Shown: piece by piece, positions 1-8,612 of the stretch
Numbering within the stretch: the stretch's first letter is position 1
How the letters are laid out: the number at the start of each line of letters is the position of its first letter
Source: Bifidobacterium canis
Lineage (GTDB): Bacteria; Actinomycetota; Actinomycetes; Actinomycetales; Bifidobacteriaceae
DNA length: 64,000 nt
Assembly: GCF_009727065.1 (NCBI RefSeq)
Contig: NZ_WNLP01000001.1
Span: 124,001-188,000 of the forward strand
Direction of reading: 5' to 3'
Program-made: the position numbers and the translations under genes
The notes under the pieces: model-generated
The model's input: the letters and a program-made list of their open reading frames with translations, nothing else
Databases searched by the model: none
Told to the model about the DNA's origin: nothing

Positions 1-447
1 AATGACCTGCCCCAATTGGCGTTCGACCATGCGCGCATCATCGACTATGCGCTGTGGCGTCTGCGGCATCGCATCGACACTCCGAACGTGGTGCGGCAGC
101 TGATCGGCGAGCCATTCACGTTGGGTCAGTTGCACAGCGTGGTCGAGGCGGTGCGAGGTGAGCAGCTTGATTTGGCGAATTTCCGCCGCAAGATGCTCGC
201 TTCACAGATGCTTGAAGACACCGGCGATGTGCTGCGTGAAGGCAGACGAAGGCCAGCCGCGCTGTATCGGTTCAATTCCGAATTCGAATCGGCGGCGCTC
301 GATCCGACGCTTTTCACGGCTTCGGCCGATGAAGTCGGCGGCTTCGGCGGCGGTTATGGTCGCGGTGACCATGAATCGGACGGCGGCATGTCAGACGAGT
401 TGAGCGCTTTGTCTGCATTGATGCCGAATACGCCGCACACACGCTGA
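1..447 (+). CDS. NrtR-like Nudix/winged-helix regulator, C-terminal part
   Basis: The reading frame is open from base 1, so the start lies outside the window. The visible part is the C-terminal winged-helix domain of Nudix-related proteins: an LPxLAFDHARII segment, then FTLGQLHSVVEAV, then NFRRKML, then RPAALYRF. In the family this domain follows a Nudix fold and binds DNA (NrtR, a repressor of NAD and niacin genes that responds to ADP-ribose); other members are plain ADP-ribose hydrolases. The next gene is a NiaP-like transporter in the same direction, which favours NrtR. The last 40 or so residues are glycine-rich and poorly conserved. The Nudix box is not in the window, so catalytic capacity cannot be judged. 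Confidence 0.75.
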   Translation, partial: NDLPQLAFDHARIIDYALWRLRHRIDTPNVVRQLIGEPFTLGQLHSVVEAVRGEQLDLANFRRKMLASQMLEDTGDVLREGRRRPAALYRFNSEFESAALDPTLFTASADEVGGFGGGYGRGDHESDGGMSDELSALSALMPNTPHTR

Positions 448-532
448 CAAGTGCGCCGAATACCGGCACGTACCCTCATATCCGTTTGTCTTTCCATACA
501 TTCACACAGTTATTCACACAGTGGGGAGAACT

Positions 533-1945
533 ATGACGACCGCGGAATTGGGAATCGGCGCAACGCAGCCGGTTGAGAATCCGGCTTCAGGGCCGGGGGA
601 GCCGTTGGCTCACGCCGATGCGACGACTCTGACGCGCAACGAACGCCTCGACAGATTGCCGTTTAACAAGGCGCATCGCAAGCTTTTGGTCGCTTCGGGC
701 ATCGGATGGGCCTTCGACGCTATGGACGTCGGTCTCGTCTCGTTCGTGGTGACCGCCATCGCAGCCGACCCGCATTTCAACTTGGACGCCACACAGAAAT
801 CCTGGGTGTTGTCGATCGGATTCATCGGCATGGCGATCGGTGCGGCCTTAGGCGGCTTCCTCGCCGATAAAATCGGTCGCAAGACGGTGTTCACCGCGAC
901 GATGATTATCTTCGGTCTCGCCAATGGCGCCATGGCGTTCTCGTGGACGCTGCTCGCTTTGCTGGCGGCGCGTTTCGTGATCGGTTTGGGGCTTGGCGCG
1001 GAACTGCCGGTGGCTTCGACGCTCGTTTCGGAGTTCTCTCCGACCAAGCAACGCGGGCGCATCACCGTTCTGCTCGAATCGTTCTGGGCGGTCGGTTGGA
1101 TTCTCGCCGCGATGATCGGTTACTTCGTGATTCCCAACACCGGCGACTGGGGTTGGCGTTGGGCACTGCTTATCGGCGCTATTCCGCTTATCTACGCTAT
1201 TATCGCCCGCCGTCACCTGCCTGAATCGGTGCGCTTCCTCGAAGCGAGGGGAGACAACGAGCGTGCTGAGGCATCGGTGCGTTACTTCGAGCAGGCGAGC
1301 GGTGTGAAGGCTGTGCCATCGAAGCCGGCGAAGAAGCTCGCGAAAATCAGCGTGCGCGAACTCGTCAGCCGCAAATACCTGGGTATCACCGTGGCTATAT
1401 GGGCCACATGGTTCTTCGTCAACTTCTCGTATTACGGCGCGTTCACATGGATGCCGTCGCTGCTGGCCGACCAGTTCGGTTCGCTGACGAAATCGTTCGG
1501 CTATACGCTCGCCATTTCGATCGCACAGCTGCCAGGCTACTTCCTCGCCGCATTCCTCGTGGAGCGCTGGGGTCGGCGCAAGACGCTGAGCACGTTCCTC
1601 GCTGTTTCCGCCATCGCCGCGTTCCTGTTCTCGCAATCCGCAACCGTGGCGCAGGTGCTGTGCTTCGGTATGTTGCTGTCTGCATCGAACTTGGGTGCAT
1701 GGGGAGTGATGTATGCTGTGACGCCGGAGATCTACCCGACCCGCATGCGTGCCGCCGCATCCGGTGCCGCCGCCGCAGTCGGTCGTATCGCGGCTATTGT
1801 GGCTCCATTGCTCGTGCCGTGGTTCCTGACGATGGCAGGCGGGAACAAGTCGGTCGCGTTCATCGTGTTCGCCGTCGCCTTTGTGCTGGCGTGCGTCGCC
1901 GCGCTGTTCCTGCCCGAGCGCACCGGCGCTTCCCTCGAAGATTGA
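533..1945 (+). CDS. MFS transporter, NiaP-like (probable niacin uptake)
   Basis: This is a 470-residue protein with about 12 hydrophobic segments. The MFS signatures are visible: GWAFDAMDVGLVSFV at the first helix (typical of the aromatic acid/NiaP branch), GGFLADKIGRKTV in the 2-3 loop, and the second-half copy VERWGRRKTL. The ATG at 533 is preferred over the in-frame GTG at 521 because the GGGGAG ribosome site lies between them. It follows the NrtR-like gene by 85 bp. That intergenic stretch carries a tandem TTCACACAGT (501-510 and 513-522). The niacin assignment is inference from family resemblance and the neighbour; another carboxylate or sugar acid is possible. Confidence 0.75.
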   Translation: MTTAELGIGATQPVENPASGPGEPLAHADATTLTRNERLDRLPFNKAHRKLLVASGIGWAFDAMDVGLVSFVVTAIAADPHFNLDATQKSWVLSIGFIGMAIGAALGGFLADKIGRKTVFTATMIIFGLANGAMAFSWTLLALLAARFVIGLGLGAELPVASTLVSEFSPTKQRGRITVLLESFWAVGWILAAMIGYFVIPNTGDWGWRWALLIGAIPLIYAIIARRHLPESVRFLEARGDNERAEASVRYFEQASGVKAVPSKPAKKLAKISVRELVSRKYLGITVAIWATWFFVNFSYYGAFTWMPSLLADQFGSLTKSFGYTLAISIAQLPGYFLAAFLVERWGRRKTLSTFLAVSAIAAFLFSQSATVAQVLCFGMLLSASNLGAWGVMYAVTPEIYPTRMRAAASGAAAAVGRIAAIVAPLLVPWFLTMAGGNKSVAFIVFAVAFVLACVAALFLPERTGASLED

Positions 1946-1958
1946 TGCTGCGCTTTTC

Positions 1959-1992
1959 GACCTGTATATATATCTGGTTATATATACAGGTC
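1959..1992. terminator. Hairpin after the MFS gene
   Basis: A perfect 14-bp inverted repeat (1959-1972 and 1979-1992) with a 6-base loop lies just past the MFS stop codon. The arms are AT-rich and no clear T-run follows, so it is a weak terminator candidate; an operator for typA is the alternative. Confidence 0.45.
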
Positions 1993-2102
1993 GCTTATTG
2001 TGTCAGAACAGTTGAGTAGTATCGTGTTGGTTTGCGACTATGAGTACATATGACCAACATCTGTATGTGAATCACATAGAAATTTTTGAGAGAGGCTTTT
2101 GA

Positions 2103-4034
2103 ATGGCTGTTCGCGGCGATATTCGAAATGTTGCAATCGTAGCTCACGTTGATCACGGCAAGACCACGCTGGTCAACGCAATGCTTCAGCAGTCCCATGT
2201 GTTTAACGAACGCGAGGAAGTTCCCGATCGCGTCATGGATTCCAACGATCTGGAACGTGAGAAGGGCATCACGATCCTCGCCAAGAACACGGCCGTGGAA
2301 TACACCGGCCCGTTGGCGGCCAAATACGGCCATCCCGAAGGCATCACCATCAACGTCATCGACACCCCTGGCCACGCCGATTTCGGTGGCGAAGTGGAAC
2401 GCGGCATCTCGATGGTCGATGGCGTCGTGCTGCTCGTCGACGCTTCCGAAGGCCCGCTGCCACAGACCCGTTTCGTGCTGCGCAAGGCTCTTGAAGCCAA
2501 GCTGCCGGTCATTCTGTGCGTCAACAAGGTTGATCGTCCGGATGCCCGCATCGAAGAGGTCGTCGGCGAATCCTCCGACCTGCTGCTCGGCTTGGCGCAA
2601 GACGTTATGGAAGAGGGCGTCGACCTCGACCTCGACTCGCTGCTCGACCTGCCGGTGATCTATTGCGCCGCCAAGGTGGGCTATGCTTCGTTCAACCAGC
2701 CGGCCGACGGCGCTCTGCCAGACAACGACAATCTCGAACCGCTGTTCGATGCGATCATCAAGAACATTCCGGCTCCGGAATACGATCCTGATGCGCCGCT
2801 CCAGGCCCACGTCGCGAACATCGATTCCTCCGACTTCCTCGGTCGTCTTGGCTTGGTGCGCATCTACAACGGCACGTTGGAGAAGGGCAAGACCTACGGC
2901 TTGTCTCGTGTCGACGGCTCCATCGAGAACTTCCGCGTCTCCGAGCTGCTGCGCACGCAGGGCCTCGACCGCATTCCGGTCGAATCCGCAGGCCCCGGCG
3001 ACATCGTTGCAGTCGCAGGCGTCAACGACATCATGATCGGCGAAACGATCGTCGATCCGAACGACCCACGCCCACTGCCGCTCATCCACGTCGACGATCC
3101 GGCGATTTCGATGACCTTCGGCACCAACGATTCCCCGTTGGCAGGCACCGAGGGCAAGGATCACAAGCTCACCGCCCGCATGATCAAGGATCGTCTCGAT
3201 CGCGAGCTCATCGGCAACGTGTCGATCAAGGTGCTCCCGACCGAACGCCCTGACGCGTGGGAAGTGCAGGGTCGTGGCGAACTCGCTCTGGCCGTGCTTG
3301 CCGAGCAGATGCGTCGTGAAGGCTTCGAGCTGACCGTCGGCCGCCCGCAGGTGGTCACGAAGACCATCGACGGTCAGGTGTGCGAGCCGATGGAGAACAC
3401 GACGATCGACGTTCCGGAAGAATACATGGGAACGGTCACACAGCTGATGGCAGCCCGCAAGGGCCGCATGGACAGCATGTCGAACCACGGCTCCGGCTGG
3501 GTGCGCCTGCAGTTCACCGTGCCGTCTCGTGGCCTGATCGGTTTCCGCACCGCATTGCTTTCGGCCACCCGCGGCACCGGCATCGCTTCGTCCATCGCAG
3601 CCGGCTACGCACCATGGGCAGGTGAGATCGTCACCCGCCAGAACGGTTCGATGGTCTCCGACCGTCAGGGCGTGGCCACGCCATACGCCATGCAGCGTCT
3701 GCAGGCGCGCGGCAACTTCTTCGTCGAACCGCAGTCGCCGGTCTACGAAGGCCAGGTCGTCGGTATCAACAACAAGCCGGACGAGCTCGACGTGAACATC
3801 ACGCTCGCCAAGCACATGACGAACATGCGTTCCTCCACGGCAGATGTGCTCGAAACGCTGACCCCGCCGATCAAGATGAGCCTCGAGGAATCGCTTGACT
3901 TCGCCAACGAAGACGAGTGCGTCGAGGTGACGCCTGAGGCGATTCGCGTGCGCAAGATCATCCTCGGCCGTGAGGATTGGTACAAGTGGCGTGCGAAGCA
4001 GCGTCGTGCCAACGCGCAGCAGAATAACAAGTAA
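2103..4034 (+). CDS. typA: Translational GTPase TypA/BipA
   Basis: This is a ribosome-associated GTPase of 643 residues, the usual length. The G motifs are clear: AHVDHGKTT (residues 14-22), DTPGH (87-91) and NKVD (141-144). EF-Tu domain 2, EF-G-like domains III and V and the BipA C-terminal domain follow. An AGAGAGG ribosome site precedes the ATG. BipA supports 50S assembly and growth under stress such as cold. A strong terminator follows, so it is probably a single-gene unit. Confidence 0.97.
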   Translation: MAVRGDIRNVAIVAHVDHGKTTLVNAMLQQSHVFNEREEVPDRVMDSNDLEREKGITILAKNTAVEYTGPLAAKYGHPEGITINVIDTPGHADFGGEVERGISMVDGVVLLVDASEGPLPQTRFVLRKALEAKLPVILCVNKVDRPDARIEEVVGESSDLLLGLAQDVMEEGVDLDLDSLLDLPVIYCAAKVGYASFNQPADGALPDNDNLEPLFDAIIKNIPAPEYDPDAPLQAHVANIDSSDFLGRLGLVRIYNGTLEKGKTYGLSRVDGSIENFRVSELLRTQGLDRIPVESAGPGDIVAVAGVNDIMIGETIVDPNDPRPLPLIHVDDPAISMTFGTNDSPLAGTEGKDHKLTARMIKDRLDRELIGNVSIKVLPTERPDAWEVQGRGELALAVLAEQMRREGFELTVGRPQVVTKTIDGQVCEPMENTTIDVPEEYMGTVTQLMAARKGRMDSMSNHGSGWVRLQFTVPSRGLIGFRTALLSATRGTGIASSIAAGYAPWAGEIVTRQNGSMVSDRQGVATPYAMQRLQARGNFFVEPQSPVYEGQVVGINNKPDELDVNITLAKHMTNMRSSTADVLETLTPPIKMSLEESLDFANEDECVEVTPEAIRVRKIILGREDWYKWRAKQRRANAQQNNK

Positions 4035-4055
4035 TAATCAATAATAAATAACCGT

Positions 4056-4097
4056 CGGTGTGGGCGGGCAACGGAACGACGTTGCCCGCCCACACCG
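4056..4097 (+). terminator. Rho-independent terminator of typA
   Basis: A perfect 17-bp GC-rich stem (4056-4072 and 4081-4097) with an 8-base loop is followed by TTTT. It lies 22 bp past the typA stop. Confidence 0.9.
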
Positions 4098-4121
4098 TTT
4101 TGATATCAGTTTTGATATCAG
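4098..4121 (+). repeat. 12-bp tandem duplication
   Basis: TTTTGATATCAG occurs twice head to tail directly after the typA terminator stem. It is short and may be a simple local duplication that doubles the T-run. Confidence 0.7.
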
Positions 4122-4159
4122 TATGCGAGAAATCGCGCGCGCCGCCTACCATCTAGAAT

Positions 4160-4684
4160 ATGAGCGAGCAAGAGAACAACGTGAGTGTGAACAATGACCT
4201 GCCGTGGTCATACAGGCAGCGGACGTGGGTGCAATATCTGATCGACGTGCTCGCGGGCATCGCGTTCGGCATCATCGGCACGCTTGGGCATCGCATGGGA
4301 GCCGCCTACAGCATTCCGTACGGCTTGGTGCTATCGCTGCTACTCGTGACGCTCGGTGCGTGGAGTGCGCGCAGTCGCAGCGGCACAATAGGGTACGCGC
4401 TCTATCTGGTCGCCATGACCGGAGCGATCTACATGATCGCTACGCACGCCTCCAACAGCGGTGACGCGCTGCTCGTCGTCGGCTTCAACTCGACCACACT
4501 GCCGTTCTGGTCGCAGAAAGTGGGGTATTTCTGGTTCTACGGCAGCGTTATTCTGCCGCTCATACTGTTGCTCTTCCCGCGCAAGTTCTTCCGCATGCCC
4601 ACCGAGCGCACGCGCCGTGTGACAGATGCGGAAGATCCGCAGGATTCGCAGAAATCACAGAACTTGCAACCGAACGCCGTGTGA
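4160..4684 (+). CDS. Predicted membrane protein, unknown function
   Basis: This is a 174-residue protein with a hydrophilic N-terminus of about 20 residues and four predicted membrane segments (roughly residues 25-45, 50-70, 76-95 and 118-140). A polar, Gln/Asp-rich tail follows. No catalytic motif is visible. It ends 12 bp before pheA in the same direction and may be co-transcribed with pheA-tyrA, but nothing in the sequence links it to aromatic amino acids. I do not recognise a characterised family. Confidence 0.8.
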   Translation: MSEQENNVSVNNDLPWSYRQRTWVQYLIDVLAGIAFGIIGTLGHRMGAAYSIPYGLVLSLLLVTLGAWSARSRSGTIGYALYLVAMTGAIYMIATHASNSGDALLVVGFNSTTLPFWSQKVGYFWFYGSVILPLILLLFPRKFFRMPTERTRRVTDAEDPQDSQKSQNLQPNAV

Positions 4685-4696
4685 GAGGAGCGAACC

Positions 4697-5728
4697 GTGA
4701 CGCAGATACTCTACCTTGGGCCCGAAGGCTCGTTCACGCATCAGGCCGCGCTTGAAGCCGGCGAGCAGATTCGCGCGCGTTTCGGTGAGCAGCAGTTCGA
4801 ATATACGGCCTGCGAAGACGTTCCGACGATTCTGCACGCGGTCGAACATGGCGACGGTTGGGGAGTGATCGCGTGGGAAAACAACGTCGAGGGATTCGTC
4901 GTGCCGAATCTCGACCTGATGATCGACGCCGATGACGCCGCCGGTTTCACACGCGTCGGCGTGCAAGTGCAATTCGACGCGTTCGTGACGCAAGACACCT
5001 ATCAGTTGGCTCAGCAGGAGGCGCTCGCGACCGGCGAAGATGCCGATGAGGTGGCCATGCGCAACTGCACCGTCGTCACCGCGCACTCGCACGGGCTCGC
5101 GCAGTGCAAACAGTTCACCAGAGCCCATGATCTGCGTGCCGTGCCAGCGGCTTCGAACGCGGCCGCCTGCCGTGATCTGCAAACCGGGCAGATCGCGCTC
5201 GGCCCATCGATTTGCGCGGAAATCTACGGATTGCACCGCGTGCGCGGCAATGTAGGCGATTTCGACGGCGCGCGCACCGAGTTTCTGGTGATCGCCCCGC
5301 GCGAACAGGTCATGCGCGAACTCGCCGCCGTGCGCGAACAGCCGGACGCGCGGTTCGAATCGATCATCGCGTTCATACCATTGAGCACAGGCCCAGGTGT
5401 GCTGGCGAATCTGCTTGACGTGCTGCGTGACGCGCAACTGAACATGGTGAGCCTTATTTCAAGGCCGGTCAAAGGTCGCGATGACACCTACAGCTTCCTG
5501 GCGACGCTCGACGCCGCCACTTGGGACGATCGTTTCGTGAACGCGCTGACCGACATCTGCGAGCACGGTGACTGGGTGCGCACGCTGGCGGTGTACCCGC
5601 GAAATGAGCGCACATACCCAACCGTGTCGGAGTGGATGCTTCCTCAGGGAGGAGTACGATTCGTAGGGAGGCCTGCATTGGCCGACTGGCGCAATGATGC
5701 AGCTGTGCGAAAGGAATTGCTGTGGTAG
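4697..5728 (+). CDS. pheA: Prephenate dehydratase
   Basis: This enzyme converts prephenate to phenylpyruvate in phenylalanine synthesis. It has 343 residues: a catalytic PBP-like domain starting at GPEGSFT (8-14), and a C-terminal ACT domain (LSTGPGVLANLL...SRPVKG) that normally binds phenylalanine for feedback control. The start is a GTG behind a GAGAGGAG site. Two normally invariant motifs deviate: ENS reads ENN (61-63), and the TRF motif reads TEF in the ARTEFLVI segment. The gene overlaps tyrA by 7 bases, so translation is probably coupled. The family call is sure; catalytic competence is less so. Confidence 0.92.
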   Translation: MTQILYLGPEGSFTHQAALEAGEQIRARFGEQQFEYTACEDVPTILHAVEHGDGWGVIAWENNVEGFVVPNLDLMIDADDAAGFTRVGVQVQFDAFVTQDTYQLAQQEALATGEDADEVAMRNCTVVTAHSHGLAQCKQFTRAHDLRAVPAASNAAACRDLQTGQIALGPSICAEIYGLHRVRGNVGDFDGARTEFLVIAPREQVMRELAAVREQPDARFESIIAFIPLSTGPGVLANLLDVLRDAQLNMVSLISRPVKGRDDTYSFLATLDAATWDDRFVNALTDICEHGDWVRTLAVYPRNERTYPTVSEWMLPQGGVRFVGRPALADWRNDAAVRKELLW

Positions 5729-6833
5729 ATCCCGACATGCATGAGGAAACGGTCAAGCAGTGGGACCGCGACAATGCCGGAGAGAAGCATATCGCTCCCG
5801 AGGGCATCGAATGCCCGAAACATGTGGCCATCGTCGGCCTCGGACTCATCGGGGGATCTCTCGCAAGGCGTTTGAGGGAGTCGGGCTGCCATGTGAGCGC
5901 ATGGAATCACCGCGATCACCCGTATGCGAACGCGCGCGCCGCAGGCATCGATTGCAAAGACACTCTTGAAGAACTCGTGCGCGAAGACCCTGACGTGCTG
6001 GTGCTATGCAACCCGCTTATGGCGATGCCGGAAGTGCTCGGCACGATCAAACCGCTTATCAACCCCGACAAAACCACGCTGACCGATGTGGGCAGCGTGA
6101 AGGCTCCGGTTCGTGCGCAGGTGCGCGAAGTCGGGCTGCTCGACTGCTACGTCGGCGCTCACCCGATGGCCGGCAATGAGCGTTCCGGTTGGGTCGCCGC
6201 CGATCCGTCGCTGTTCGACGACGCACTGTGGGCGGTGACGTTCGGCCCCACCACGCAATACCGCCGCGTCGTGCAGATCGCCGGCATGATCACGCGTGGA
6301 GTGCGCAACACGATGATCGTGCTCGACGACGAAACGCACGATCGCGAAGCCTCCCTTATTTCGCACATGCCACACGTGGTTTCCACCGCGCTGATCAACG
6401 AGATGAGCAACGACCCGAACAATGCGATCGCTCGGCATTGTCCGCCGGTTCCTGGCGCGACATGACGCGCGTCGCGTTGACTGATCCGGATCGCACGCGC
6501 GCAATGGTGGTCGAGAATTCCGTCAATGTGGAAGAGCTGCTGCACCGCATGATTGACCGACTCAGTGAGATCGCCGACGCACTGCACGAAGGCGATGACA
6601 CGGAGATCAAGCGTTTCTTCGCGGAAGGCCAGCCGTACCGCGACTACAAGGCGCAGCTCAACGGTACGCGTCTCTCCGACAGCACTGAGACGGTGTTCCG
6701 TTCCATTCGCATCGATCCTGAGCATTGGCGCGAACAGTTGCTCAAATCCGCCCAGCACGGCGAATACATCGTGCGTTTCACTTCAGGCCATCGTCTGATC
6801 GCCGAGCAGAGGCCAAATATTCGAGCAAAATAA
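5722..6833 (+). pseudogene. tyrA: Prephenate dehydrogenase, interrupted by an apparent 1-base deletion
   Basis: This is the NAD(P)-dependent step to 4-hydroxyphenylpyruvate in tyrosine synthesis. The start is a GTG inside the end of pheA, behind AAGGAA. The Rossmann motif GLGLIGGS (39-46) and the HPMAGNERSG segment are intact. The frame breaks near 6433-6435. The first part runs to 6465, and the remainder (ALSAGSWRDMTRVALTDP onward) is in the next frame to 6833. Adding one base within the CGG at 6433-6435 gives a continuous protein of about 370 residues, the expected length. The gene is called disrupted as read, but a sequencing deletion is likely because seven other genes here show the same defect. 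Confidence 0.85.
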
Positions 6834-6859
6834 TAAGTAATAATTAGTAATTTATTAAC

Positions 6860-7120
6860 TTAATTATTATCTTGTGTTCGGAATGTACGCTCGGGCACTG
6901 GTTTGAGTACCGCGATGTCGCGCGCCTCGATATGCACGATCTGCTCAGGGCGCGACCCGTTCGCCGGCGCATCGCGCCGCAGCAGCAGGCGCTCGCCGTT
7001 CCAGTTGATCACATGCCCGACGAAATCGCGGTAGGTCATGCGCCCGGTGTGCTCGTCAACGCCGTCTTCGCAACGCACGACAACGCGTGCGCCGCTCGGA
7101 ATCATGTCAGGAAGTCTCAT
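6860..7120 (-). CDS. Small SH3-like domain protein, unknown function
   Basis: This is an 86-residue protein beginning MRLPDMIPSGARVVVR. The alternating strands and the closing IEARDIAVLKPVPERTF resemble the small SH3-like module at the N-terminus of some actinobacterial acetyltransferases (Rv0428c type), but here it stands alone. The start overlaps the end of the CdaR-type gene by 14 bases, so it is probably translated from the same mRNA. No enzyme motif is present. The similarity call is from memory of the family and is uncertain. Confidence 0.7.
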   Translation of the reverse strand: MRLPDMIPSGARVVVRCEDGVDEHTGRMTYRDFVGHVINWNGERLLLRRDAPANGSRPEQIVHIEARDIAVLKPVPERTFRTQDNN

Positions 7121-8291
7121 ATTCTCTCACTGTAGACCGTAGTTCGACGAAATCATATGCGTGCGGTGGCACTGCCTTCGAGCGTGTCGTGAAACGGAGA
7201 TAGTAGTAGAGGCGGAACGCGGTGTCGAGCACGCTGAAATCACGCAGATCGCGTGGATTGTAACCGGTGTCGCGCGCAATCGTATCGAGATGGTTCTGCA
7301 TTGTGTTCTTATGGATGAACAGCGACTGCGCGGCGCGCGTGATCCCTCCATTGAACGACGCGTACGCCTGGAACGTGCGAAAATGTGCACTGATACGCGT
7401 TTCATCGAGCCCTGCGAACACGCGTTCGACGAACTGTTTCATCGCTTCGCGCGGCATGCTGGGCACGATGAGACCGAAGTCAAGATCTTCTATGTGCATA
7501 AGCGTGGCAGAACGGTCGAACAAACACCAGTGCAAAGCCAGCTGCGCCTGCTCATACAGTCGCGGCAGCTGCTCCACGCTATTCGTCGTGCCACTCGCAC
7601 CGAACACGGCTTTCGTGTTATTGCTTTCCAACTGCGCTGCAATGCGCTGCACTATGTCGTCCGCCGAATCATCGCCGTTGAGAATCAGGCAACATTCGTC
7701 GGCGTCCGCGGTGACCAGCACGTTCGGCATACTGCTGAAAACATGCTCGGGAATGAAACTGGTGGCATCGTCGGGAATCGAAGCGAGTGAGGTGACACGC
7801 CCCACGACGATGCGGTGGGACGCATGCCGATCCCAGTCGAGGGAAGCGGCGAGGTAGCGTATGATATCGGAATCCTGGTGTTGTGCAATGAGCTGATTGA
7901 TCAGATTCGCCTGCGAAATACGGCGGTTGAATTTCGCGGTCTGCTCGATATTCTCGCGCAGCAAGATCTCTGTCATTTTGCGAATGACGTTGCCGAATGA
8001 TTCCACTGCCTCGCGTTCGCCGGTCACGCCGATCACCGCGACCACCTGCCCGTCGATGACCACCGGAGTGTTGATGCCGTTCTTCGCGCCCGCGTATTGG
8101 TGCTCGTCATCCACGTAGATCGTGCGGTGGTCGCGCGCGGCCTGCATTGCCGCGTCGTGATACGTGCCGATGCGCGAGACGTCGGTGCTCGAGATGATGT
8201 GCCCGTGGGTGTCGAACAGATTGATTTCATGGCGAAGTACGTCTTTGATGTTCGAGACTATGGTGGCTGCGATCTGCGGGTCGATCTCCAT
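7107..8291 (-). CDS. cdaR: CdaR/PucR-type sugar-diacid regulator
   Basis: The protein has 394 residues. It has an N-terminal putative sugar-diacid recognition domain (EIDPQIAATIVSNI, IISSTD, TPVVIDGQVVAVIGVTG), a middle region, and a C-terminal PucR-type helix-turn-helix (AAQSLFIHKNTMQNHLDTI). E. coli CdaR activates glucarate, galactarate and glycerate genes. The ATG at 8291 is chosen because AAGAAGG precedes it and the family starts at this point; a 39-residue upstream extension in the open frame looks non-coding. It diverges from a GntP permease and glycerate kinase, so activation of those genes in response to glycerate is the natural inference. Confidence 0.88.
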   Translation of the reverse strand: MEIDPQIAATIVSNIKDVLRHEINLFDTHGHIISSTDVSRIGTYHDAAMQAARDHRTIYVDDEHQYAGAKNGINTPVVIDGQVVAVIGVTGEREAVESFGNVIRKMTEILLRENIEQTAKFNRRISQANLINQLIAQHQDSDIIRYLAASLDWDRHASHRIVVGRVTSLASIPDDATSFIPEHVFSSMPNVLVTADADECCLILNGDDSADDIVQRIAAQLESNNTKAVFGASGTTNSVEQLPRLYEQAQLALHWCLFDRSATLMHIEDLDFGLIVPSMPREAMKQFVERVFAGLDETRISAHFRTFQAYASFNGGITRAAQSLFIHKNTMQNHLDTIARDTGYNPRDLRDFSVLDTAFRLYYYLRFTTRSKAVPPHAYDFVELRSTVREYETS

Positions 8292-8488
8292 CGTGACCTT
8301 CTTTGCAAGTGTTGTTGCCGGTTGATATGTGCTGCTGTGCGCATATGGGCACGTTTTGTGTATTTCTAGTATACAAAGCTGCATGTTCAGAAATAGTACG
8401 TGTACCAATCTGAGACTGAGAAACGCGAAATGTTTCTGTAGCGCGGAACAGTGGTGAAATTGCGAAGAATGGCAATAATAGAAGTATC

Positions 8489-8511
8489 TGAAATATTGAA
8501 ATCATATTTCA
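8489..8511. promoter_or_regulatory. Inverted repeat in the cdaR-gntP intergenic region
   Basis: TGAAATAT and ATATTTCA form an 8-bp dyad with a 7-base spacer. It lies between the divergent regulator and permease and is a candidate operator. The rest of the 320-bp gap (8292-8612) is AT-rich with no ORF. Confidence 0.4.
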
Positions 8512-8517
8512 CTGAAT

Positions 8518-8540
8518 GTGTTTTCAATGGTTGAAAACAC
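8518..8540. promoter_or_regulatory. Candidate CdaR operator, 10-bp dyad
   Basis: GTGTTTTCAA-TGG-TTGAAAACAC is a perfect 10-bp inverted repeat with a 3-base spacer, 73 bp upstream of the gntP-like start and 7 bp from the weaker dyad at 8489-8511. Its symmetry and position suit a dimeric regulator. No consensus is available to prove which protein binds. Confidence 0.5.
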
Positions 8541-8612
8541 TTCCATATAGTCTAGAGAATAGTGTGCGGTGCCAAAGGCGACGTCGTGCGCGCAATTAGA
8601 GGAGAACTTAAC

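Noticed and set aside
1995-3815. 606-codon open frame on the minus strand opposite typA
   Set aside because: It mirrors typA codon structure and has no family motifs or ribosome site. The same holds for long antisense frames opposite oppDF (22243-24387), acn (36874-38745), the P-type ATPase (33961-35757) and oppA (18629-20230).
6433-6465. Programmed frameshift in tyrA
   Set aside because: There is no slippery heptamer at the break, and other genes show the same single-base loss at unrelated sequences, so a common technical cause is more likely.
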